Shown here: positions 22,801-28,747 of the stretch, piece after piece
Layout of the letters: each line of letters opens with the position of its first letter
Numbering within the stretch: the first letter of the stretch is position 1
Assembly: GCA_905178155.1 (NCBI GenBank)
Contig: CAJINV010000003.1
Coordinates: 7,673,882 to 7,737,881, forward strand
Direction: 5' to 3'
Source: Amoebophrya sp. A120
Taxonomy: Eukaryota > Sar > Dinophyceae > Syndiniales > Amoebophryaceae
Length of the DNA: 64,000 nt
Translations under genes and position numbers: made by a program
The notes under the pieces: model-generated
Database searches by the model: none
The model's input: only the letters and a program-made list of their open reading frames with translations
Told to the model about the DNA's origin: nothing

Positions 22801-24158
22801 CAGAAAACTCGTACACTCGAGCTCATCCAGAAGAACAAGAACCGGAGGCGGAAGCACCGCCACCCGTTACTCCTGTCGCTGCTCCTCAAGAAGATGTTGT
22901 AATGGAAGACGTGGAAATGGAAAATGCAAACAACAATGATCCCGTCCCGGTGGAGCCAGTGACTCAAGAGCAGCCTTCCGCAGGTGCGCGACGCGGTTCT
23001 CCAATCCCCGAATCCAGCCCGTTGGATGAAGATCGTACCCGTCGTACGTCTTCGGACATGGAGATCGATCTCCCTTCGGAAGGAAGTGATGAGATCTTTG
23101 GGGATGGGCAGGAAAACGAAGAGGAGACGGAAATTGCATCTCCGCCTCCTTCTGCGTCTCCACCTGAAACACAGCTGGCGATCTTTGACCCGGAAGTTAG
23201 AAAGGAGAAGCTGCGGGTTTGGGGATTGAACGTCAACGCTGTCCGATCTACGACGGAACAAATTCGGAACTTGCCGGAGTTCAAGAAAATTCTGGAAAAA
23301 TACGGAACAAATAAGTTCTTGCAGTTGGTCCGCTACGGTTTTAACAAGAACATGGCTTCTTCGCCGGTGATTGGGTTAGTGGATGGGGCCATCGAGCATC
23401 AACGGGAATTGGAGAGCGATGAGCAAATTCCCGCTTCTCCGTCTCCTGGAGATGTAGCTGCACCTCCACAAGAACAAGAAAATGCAGATCAAGAATTAAC
23501 GTCTCCTGACTTGTCACAACAAGGAATTCCCGTGAACAACGTCGCCTCGATCTTGGATGACGCCGTTGGTGCGACGGCTGAAGAGGAAGAAAGCTTTGCA
23601 ATGATGGATGAAATTCCCACGGAAGGACAAGAACAGGCAGAAGACCTTACAAGGATGTATGAAGTTCACACGGGAGATTATCTGCCGATTTTGTTCGGAT
23701 CTCCTGTGTCTCCAGAACAACCTGTTGTTCCATTGTGGTCTGATTTTGTGGAACAGGGAGGAAATGAACAAGAATTGGAAGCTCCGCGTTCTCCAGAAAA
23801 AGACGTCCAAGAAGAATACGAACCAGGTGGTGATGACAGTAATGAGAACGTCGGAAATGCTGACCAGGAGAATCAGCAGGCCAATGATCAGGATCTCGGT
23901 GGAAACAACAACATCGTCGTTCAAAACAACAACGTCGTCGTGCAGGACAATAATCAACAAGTGATTGCAAACATGTCTCCCGCTGTTGATCAAGGAAATA
24001 CGGCAAGCATAGCCGTGCAAACGACGGGCGATGATCAACAGGCGCAAGTAGATAGAGAAATTGATCTTGATGTGCAACCAGGAATTTACAACCTCGCTCC
24101 TGGAACTTACAACGTAAACTTCAGGATCTCGGAAGAGCGGCCCTGCAATATCCAGTAA
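19884..24158 (+). CDS. Gag-like ORF in the left LTR, 1,424 aa
   Basis: Probable structural (nucleocapsid-forming) protein of the element. It starts with a Lys/Ala/Pro-rich basic tail (MPPKAKAKPKAKP), then Ser/acidic low-complexity parts with a Glu run near residue 355. A compact-looking region follows at about 375-500 (GERWPKGLRVFWKTSKPTLT). Then come Gln/Ser/Thr-rich linkers and an Arg/Ser-rich stretch at about 862-905. A zinc-knuckle-like motif sits at about 909-931: C-x3-C-x2-H-x5-H-x4-C (CKYFCQLHGW...DDCYRL), similar to the Cx2H...H...C knuckles of Gag in other LTR elements. A Trp-rich stretch and a long acidic, then Asn/Gln-rich tail follow. No protease or envelope signature and no signal peptide are visible. 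The ORF is intact in both LTRs. Gag identity rests on the knuckle and composition only. Confidence 0.7.
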   Translation: MPPKAKAKPKAKPQVKRQPRSHGLPPGQQALPNQQEQQPQQQGNNAAGQLQTPAGFIPILDPSGNLVGIQQLAPAAPVIANPGAKPKAARGRPRTSSGHKRQLKAKRQARWKEKKFGKKQSKKKGKGRRRDVLSDSSESEEENNNFLAIENAQGEGLLAIEDIPRDPPVVQDEANEYGNRSPAFVPDQGQENAGGEAPRNAGIINVSITPNTGPAPSPPPPPVLILGASSSSGSQNVAQGHASSSSSGVPRPFPLPQLRPRIQPKAKIGQLNMSRINRLCAGKPPSSGSDSSNSSGSDTCTESDEDEEEHAMRKQQKYLNKENSKKRKRGCSFDREEERAVRRAETERRFWPTYGEDDDEEEEEEEEGQVDLRGAKYGPILDIGDDLNDFIVDDPLEAGVEEGEVLEDGVYVSTVYEDAQLRITIIRRPGERWPKGLRVFWKTSKPTLTLEGYNPEKFDRFLYQTKDTGFVDKTELTEWAQVIVNTIDGQNRTWDYLTDSMVENDNVLDFIKYMRGLQAAAASAPVPTALDELDDLFADDNPVAPAAVQPSPTATSVQTSTTTTTHAQPSTNISSAQPSTNVSNTTASSSVGTTKKKEKKETLLPTESDEEGGDENGNEPSPEQELPASVSPEKLIEEIISPTEAQQNLTRFLGNSSVIVGGRTSASGSSASSAADDDHRYPPFQLGEDIDWDPSMPLPAPFPTINSPAHSPDVQPESATQNVLPLSDLDHALPDLDIATLDHLINVTAELAGQENEDVQTGSSQLQQQASQVEPLDQSIYEQVVADQQLALALMQEEQALGPLDIGTTLTGERYNADVHLQIAPSPAMAFTPALLPGAASSSSSAAQNHNDFHHHNIDQHWSGRRRSRSRRRRSVSRGRRNNGLLARRTPSKKWSKRHDPSHARRRECKYFCQLHGWNTTHASDDCYRLNDITEYVQVEWNLWVPWHIYWRDYAHLYWNNADEEWRDEAVAAENSYTRAHPEEQEPEAEAPPPVTPVAAPQEDVVMEDVEMENANNNDPVPVEPVTQEQPSAGARRGSPIPESSPLDEDRTRRTSSDMEIDLPSEGSDEIFGDGQENEEETEIASPPPSASPPETQLAIFDPEVRKEKLRVWGLNVNAVRSTTEQIRNLPEFKKILEKYGTNKFLQLVRYGFNKNMASSPVIGLVDGAIEHQRELESDEQIPASPSPGDVAAPPQEQENADQELTSPDLSQQGIPVNNVASILDDAVGATAEEEESFAMMDEIPTEGQEQAEDLTRMYEVHTGDYLPILFGSPVSPEQPVVPLWSDFVEQGGNEQELEAPRSPEKDVQEEYEPGGDDSNENVGNADQENQQANDQDLGGNNNIVVQNNNVVVQDNNQQVIANMSPAVDQGNTASIAVQTTGDDQQAQVDREIDLDVQPGIYNLAPGTYNVNFRISEERPCNIQ

Positions 24159-25240
24159 AAGAACAATTCGTTACCAGCAAGGCAGAATAGAATCATCCGG
24201 AATAACATCAGAAGAATCCAGCAGTAGTCGCGAAAAGACGGGATTGAAGAGATGCGAAAAGGAGATGATTATCCAAAGAAAGATATTCGAACTATCTTCA
24301 GATTAGAGCGTGAGTATAACTATCACATCCTTTTATATCAAATGGGTAGCACTTCTCATTCAATAGATGAAAATCGCTGCTTCAGAAAAGACGTTTTTTC
24401 CAGAACCAAAGCAATACGCGCTTGCATCTACTGAGGCGTAGGATGCTAAGTGATCCATCAATTTCAAATTCCTCGGTAAAGTTTTTTGCTGAAGAACAAC
24501 TTATTGGAAAAAGCAAAGAAATAAAGCTGTCAAATATTCATCGGTGAAGACTGGATTGTCAATACTTGTTTTTTGGTAATAAGAAGAACACTGGGACACA
24601 CAAGTAACAAGACCTATAAAAGACAGCTTAATAAAAAAACTCATTCATCTTTTTGTTTCGCACGATCATCGGGCACAATCTTGAATTTTTATATCTCTCT
24701 TTTTTGCTGTCGCCCCACAGCCAATTTTTTGTTGGAAGTTTTCGAGGAAGGCAACACGACACTCATGCGGACAGAAAAAATCTCTCATTTTAATCAAAAA
24801 CAGTAGAAGAGATTTTCGTGAAGACGACAACGGCCTTGTTTGTCTGTCTTAACTCGACTTCTAGAACTAATTTCTGAATAAAAAACTGAAAAAAGTAAAA
24901 AACACTGAAAAACCAAAAAAACGCAAAAAATAACCTTGCTTCGCACTCTCGATCGACTCTCTGTTGATCTCCTTCTGGGTAAGGACGAACGGAGACTTAT
25001 CTCCAGTTCGTGTTTTCACAACATCACGGCTTTTAAGAAGAATCGGCTTAATCTGGTCTGACGTGTCGGCTTTATCGTAGGAAGACATTTAAATCGTACA
25101 TTACCTGTTGCCAATCGTATGTCGTTGCAGACGCACAAATAAATCGTCTACTTTCGGTGAACTCGTCCGTCGTTGAGGAGAGCGCTCAGTTGCGGATTTC
25201 TCGGAATTGTTCGATGACCAGTTTTAACCCGTTTCTGACA
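24159..25240 (+). promoter_or_regulatory. Distal LTR region with TATA-like box and AATAAA signals
   Basis: TATAAAAG at 24615-24622 (repeated in the right LTR near 36114) and AATAAA at 24877-24882 and 25138-25143 are placed as in the U3-R-U5 part of a conventional LTR. If used, U3 would be about 5.9 kb and R-U5 about 0.6 kb, and the Gag-like ORF would lie in U3. The short ORF at 24252 is destroyed in the other LTR and is not called. Confidence 0.4.
24794..25088 (-). CDS. Candidate spliced antisense ORF in the left LTR (77 aa)
   Basis: On the minus strand an ATG at 25086-25088 opens MSSYDKADTSDQIKPILLKS... to a GT donor at 24934. A T-rich 61-bp intron (24874-24934) ends TTTATTCAG, and the second exon (24873-24794) reads EISSRSRVKTDKQGRC... 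to TGA. The phases agree. The right LTR keeps the start, donor, acceptor, frame and stop, with two silent and two amino-acid changes. I recognise no family; the peptide is charged and hydrophilic. Antisense genes near LTRs are known in other retroelements, but transcription here is inferred. Confidence 0.45.
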
Positions 25241-25258
25241 TGGTGAGGCCAGAGCTAG
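25241..25258 (+). other. Putative primer-binding site
   Basis: TGGTGAGGCCAGAGCTAG starts at the first base after the LTR. TGG pairs with the CCA end of a tRNA, as expected for minus-strand priming. I cannot name the tRNA. Confidence 0.6.
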
Positions 25259-25272
25259 TGTTGACCACTAGC
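25254..25272 (+). other. Stem-loop next to the primer-binding site
   Basis: GCTAGTG (25254-25260) pairs with CACTAGC (25266-25272) around the loop TTGAC. Its position suits a leader-RNA signal such as dimerisation or packaging, which is inference. Confidence 0.4.
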
Positions 25273-25470
25273 TGATAGCAACCACGTGATACAGGACAAG
25301 GAGACAACGTTTTCTCCTACACGTTTGCAACCTGTTGGACTCCTTCATCACCATCATTTTCACCTTCAACGGAGAAGCAGGATTTGTTCGACTCCATCAG
25401 CAGAGAAGGACAGACTCTCCTACTTTTCCAATTTTGAGATTTTGATGCACTACAAGGCCGTTCTGCGTAC

Positions 25471-26565
25471 ATGAACTTCAACTTGCCTCCAGCTGACCAC
25501 CTCACATTTCCCAACTTGCCCAATTCTGTTGAACCTCGAGAAGTAATTGAGCCTTGCGCTATCTTTTTCGGTAACTGCCCGGTCGGAGATCCCAGATATC
25601 TATTTTCCCACAACTCAGTTCCGTACGTGGTCAATTTGGACGAGCGAGCAGATCTTCGGATTCCCGGACGACGCGGAACTTTGTTATTGCCAACTGAACA
25701 CGTAGTCGATCTAATAGATCCGATTGCTCGGAAAGCAAACAATCAATTTTTGAACTGGACCTACGACCGCAACGCATTCGTTGTGTTGACAACCTTCAGT
25801 AGCAAGGAAGAATACCTGGCAAGTACCTTTCGGAGAACCCACCACTTGCGTGCTGACCAAGCAGACCGATTTGTGACGGAGAGTCGACGAGTCGTGCTTG
25901 CCTGGCCGATTCGGTGGTGCCAAGTGAGGACTCCGCAGAGAAGACAACAAGTCAACGGCGACTCTATCATCGGCTTTTCCACCATCCAACGGCATCTTCC
26001 TGAGTGGTGCATTCCTCCGGAAGACGCTAATACGGAGACGCAAATAAGGACTATTCCGTCTAGTGAAGATCGAGAAGTTAGAGCACAATTGCACGAAGGT
26101 CCTCCAACTACTACACCGGTCCATCGTTTAATCGCACCAGAAGACGCTCAAAGAATTGCTGCTCCTGCACCAACTTCCTTTTCGCTATCAAGAACCCTCG
26201 AGTTGGTGTACGGTCAATTAGCACCTACCTTTCCCCGGACCCTGGCTGACCAAGACAGATTCTTTGATCTCATCGGTTTGGGCGACAGACCATCATCGTC
26301 ACCATCGAATCAAAGATCGTCTCCGCCCCGGGAGGGAACCCCAAGACCGTATACCGCTCCGCGTCCTCAAACGCCTCTCCGCGTCCCATCGGAGAACGTT
26401 TGCATCATTTGCTTGGAGCAAGAAGCCAATGCAACCTTCCTCCATCGGTTCACTGGACACACGTGCTGTTGCTTTCGCTGCGCTCAGCAGGCCTTTGAGC
26501 GGGACCGCAGGTGTCCAATTTGTCGGATGCAAGTAGACCGGGTGATTAAAAACTATCGGAGTTAA
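25471..26565 (+). CDS. RING-like domain protein, first interior ORF of the retrotransposon (364 aa)
   Basis: Candidate E3 ubiquitin ligase encoded by the element. The first 300 residues match no family I know and end in a Pro/Ser-rich linker. The C-terminus (about 311-352) has the IAP/MEX-like RING layout: C311-x2-C314, H330, C334-x2-C337 and C348-PI-C351 (CIICLEQ...CPICRMQV). Thr328 (FTGH) stands where the third metal ligand is normally Cys (PCGH), so zinc binding may be altered or a nearby Cys/His may replace it. The ORF starts with ATG 230 bp after the LTR. No intron is needed. A host-derived accessory gene is likely. Confidence 0.75.
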   Translation: MNFNLPPADHLTFPNLPNSVEPREVIEPCAIFFGNCPVGDPRYLFSHNSVPYVVNLDERADLRIPGRRGTLLLPTEHVVDLIDPIARKANNQFLNWTYDRNAFVVLTTFSSKEEYLASTFRRTHHLRADQADRFVTESRRVVLAWPIRWCQVRTPQRRQQVNGDSIIGFSTIQRHLPEWCIPPEDANTETQIRTIPSSEDREVRAQLHEGPPTTTPVHRLIAPEDAQRIAAPAPTSFSLSRTLELVYGQLAPTFPRTLADQDRFFDLIGLGDRPSSSPSNQRSSPPREGTPRPYTAPRPQTPLRVPSENVCIICLEQEANATFLHRFTGHTCCCFRCAQQAFERDRRCPICRMQVDRVIKNYRS

Positions 26566-26597
26566 GAAGAAAAGGAAAGAAGGAGACGGAAAAGTAT

Positions 26598-27176
26598 ATG
26601 TGGTATTTGATCGTCGATCAATCCAAACCATTACAACTACATCTTCAAGATTCTTCCCACAGTAAATCCAACGGTACCAAGTGCGGGTGGATATTGTTGA
26701 CCGTAAAGGACGAGCTCTGCATTCAACGGATTGTCTTTCCTCGAGAAGTGATTATCATTTTCCGCTCACATCTGGAAGAAGACCCGGAATCCCTTGGAGT
26801 TTGGGACGCACTGCTACAGATAAGAATTCTGGCTCGCTTTGCGTCAGTAGTCGTCTGCTACATTAAAGGACAATTCTACTTCACTCCCTTGCACTACGCG
26901 ACGGAAACAGCAGGACTGGGATCAGTAAGATTGCACTACATTCCGCGAGTAAAATTCCCGGAAAAGATCTCTGGTTTCTACCAGTCTGCAGTGGTAAGGA
27001 TAAACGAACTTCGGTGCCCGGACGTAATCGACTACAACGTTCTCAGTTACTCGAAGAAGACCTTGCAGCTGACAGGAAAAATCAATCGGACCCTCACGCA
27101 CCCTTTTTCGTATTCCAGTGTGAAGAACATTAAAGACGGCTACACCTGGAATTACGAGCCGGAACCAGAAGAATAA
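26598..27176 (+). CDS. Accessory ORF 2 of the retrotransposon (192 aa), unknown
   Basis: ATG start 32 bp after the RING ORF, in a different frame. The protein is mixed alpha/beta in look, with hydrophobic strands (IVFPREVIIIFRSHL, ASVVVCYIKGQFYFTPL) and an acidic end. No signal peptide, Cys cluster or catalytic motif is recognised. Tight spacing to both neighbours suggests one transcript, by dicistronic translation, trans-splicing or alternative splicing. Confidence 0.6.
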   Translation: MWYLIVDQSKPLQLHLQDSSHSKSNGTKCGWILLTVKDELCIQRIVFPREVIIIFRSHLEEDPESLGVWDALLQIRILARFASVVVCYIKGQFYFTPLHYATETAGLGSVRLHYIPRVKFPEKISGFYQSAVVRINELRCPDVIDYNVLSYSKKTLQLTGKINRTLTHPFSYSSVKNIKDGYTWNYEPEPEE

Positions 27177-27198
27177 ACCGTCTTCATCATAATGCTAC

Positions 27199-27633
27199 AT
27201 GGCTGATTACTCTCTCGACCTGAGACTATTCTTCGGATTACCAATAAGGGTGAATCGGGAAAACATCAGTAAAAGAACCGGTCTTCCAGGAATTCTAGCG
27301 GGGATCAGTACACGCGAGTACCTACGCTGTGGATTCCAAGGGCAACAACTCATTGGAGACCCAGAAGTACACGAGGAGTTACAAAAAACAGATTTGTTCG
27401 TCTTCTTGGAAAAGTCTCTCTGTGAAGGACTTTTGGTTTACCCGACTACAGGCGGAAAGCAACATAGATTCATCCGGGTGGCACCGTTGGAGTTTGTACA
27501 GCTGAACCGTAGTTCAGCGGCAACCTGTATTTCGCAAGCAGGCGAGCAACTCTTCTTGAGGAACATAAATCCTCTGTGCAACATCTGTGACGGCTCGCTG
27601 ATAATCCTGAACAAAGATCACCCGGAGGGATGA
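27199..27633 (+). CDS. Accessory ORF 3 (144 aa), upstream half of a UGA-interrupted frame
   Basis: ATG start 22 bp after ORF 2. Ends at TGA 27631-27633, but the same frame stays open until 28104, so the two halves would make a 301-residue protein if the UGA were read through. The protein (MADYSLDLRLFFGLPIRV...) has no family I recognise; NPLCNICDGSL near the end holds two Cys, too few for a zinc motif. Confidence 0.55.
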   Translation: MADYSLDLRLFFGLPIRVNRENISKRTGLPGILAGISTREYLRCGFQGQQLIGDPEVHEELQKTDLFVFLEKSLCEGLLVYPTTGGKQHRFIRVAPLEFVQLNRSSAATCISQAGEQLFLRNINPLCNICDGSLIILNKDHPEG

Positions 27634-28104
27634 GAAAACAACTACTGCTTCGCCACACTCAAGCACGCATTGTTCTTGGCGTATCGGTGTAGGAGACCCC
27701 TTAAACCGCGAGAAAATTTCCAGAGAGTTCACTTCCGTGAAGAACCAGACGAAGAACAAGTGGACGACATACCAATCACGAGCAAGGAGGTAGCAAGAAT
27801 AAAATCGGAGCCGGTGATACCAAAGAACTACAACGCCTTTGAAAGCGACCCGTACTGTCAGTTCATTCACGACTCGGGAGCACCATTTCAAGCCATCAAT
27901 TTTGAGTGCGCTCTCGTACCGGAAATTCCGAATTTTATCAACCACTACAGCCATCCAGGTCGCCTCGGTTACTACCACAACGCACCATCGGAACCTTCAG
28001 TGAGTAACTACACTGGGACTCGGTCAGACGACTCGTTTCGGTCAAGCATTCGTAGCTTTAGGACAGCTCGTGCAATCCACTACATCGAAAACGGATACAG
28101 CTAA
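27634..28104 (+). CDS. Accessory ORF 3, downstream half beyond the in-frame UGA
   Basis: Open in the same frame as the ORF ending at 27633 and contains no ATG at all, so it needs readthrough, a splice or a non-ATG start. It begins ENNYCFATLKHALFLAYRCRR, is rich in charged residues in the middle and ends IHYIENGYS. It may equally be the result of a nonsense mutation in one ancestral gene. Confidence 0.5.
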   Translation, partial: ENNYCFATLKHALFLAYRCRRPLKPRENFQRVHFREEPDEEQVDDIPITSKEVARIKSEPVIPKNYNAFESDPYCQFIHDSGAPFQAINFECALVPEIPNFINHYSHPGRLGYYHNAPSEPSVSNYTGTRSDDSFRSSIRSFRTARAIHYIENGYS

Positions 28105-28115
28105 GCTTCAGTTTT

Positions 28116-28223
28116 ATGCTTTCCGCAATACTAGACTTCTTCGTCGACCTACTAGAAGAAGCAAAAAGAACAATCATACTCGGTATTGACGAAGCGATTA
28201 CATTCGTTCAATCCGCGCGCTAA
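28116..28223 (+). CDS. Small ORF (35 aa) after ORF 3
   Basis: ATG to TAA encodes MLSAILDFFVDLLEEAKR followed by TIILGIDEAITFVQSAR, an amphipathic or weakly hydrophobic helix-like peptide. It starts 11 bp after the preceding stop, continuing the tight packing of accessory ORFs. Too short for composition tests, so it could be chance. Confidence 0.3.
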   Translation: MLSAILDFFVDLLEEAKRTIILGIDEAITFVQSAR

Positions 28224-28411
28224 AAGAACAAAGAAGACGGAAAAATCAGTACGCACAACTACAATTGGGCTAAAGGCTACGGACAACACTTTCGTGCGAT
28301 CAGGAGAAACATCGTACAGCAAGACGTTAAACAACAAACGGAATAAAATATCTTCAACAGCAACAACTACTTCAACAGTTCCCTCGTATTAAAACGACTC
28401 CCACATACAAC

Positions 28412-28647
28412 ATGTGTTGTTTTGAATTTCTCAACCGGGTGTTTAACACCAAAGCCTACCAAATCCAACAGCAGGCCGAATTGGAAGAAAAGATGAAGAT
28501 GATCGACGCTGCTGTTGAAGAATCCCTCAAGAAACACCGCACCCCATCCAAAAGACGGTCTAATCAGACGGAAGAAGATGATTTTTCTGCTGTTTCTCCA
28601 GGACCGCAACCCACTCCCATTTGCGTGGAAGTTGAGGAAGACGATGA
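28412..28647 (+). CDS. 5' end of an ORF running into the scaffold gap
   Basis: ATG at 28412 opens MCCFEFLNRVFNTKAYQIQQ, then a Gln/Glu/Lys helix-prone stretch and acidic residues up to the gap. It may be the N-terminus of the pol polyprotein or of a separate protein. Any single ORF drawn across the Ns is an artefact of gap length. Confidence 0.5.
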
Positions 28648-28747
28648 NNNNNNNNNNNNNNNNNNNNNNNNNNNNNNNNNNNNNNNNNNNNNNNNNNNNN
28701 NNNNNNNNNNNNNNNNNNNNNNNNNNNNNNNNNNNNNNNNNNNNNNN
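28648..28747. other. Assembly gap of exactly 100 N
   Basis: A 100-N run is the usual placeholder for a gap of unknown size. The parts of pol that should precede RNase H (protease, integrase, most of RT) are absent outside the gap, so they probably lie here. Confidence 0.95.

Larger units (their letters stand above)
18744..25240 (+). repeat. Left (5') LTR, 6.5 kb
   Basis: Contains, in order: a copy of the pol C-terminal coding segment (18744-19182, cut by a stop), an untranslated stretch, the 1,424-codon Gag-like ORF (19884-24158), a TATA-like box, polyadenylation-like hexamers and a candidate antisense spliced ORF. By my line-by-line comparison it differs from the right LTR by about 3-4% in the outer parts but hardly at all over about 20.7-23.8 kb. 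Confidence 0.92.

Noticed and set aside
22671-23261. 196-aa minus-strand ORF inside the Gag-like ORF (also at 34170-34760)
   Set aside because: Shadow of the sense ORF; Arg/Phe/Leu-rich composition mirrors acidic sense codons.
24252-24434. 60-aa ORF after the Gag-like ORF in the left LTR
   Set aside because: In the right LTR the second codon is TGA (ATGTGA), so it is not kept.
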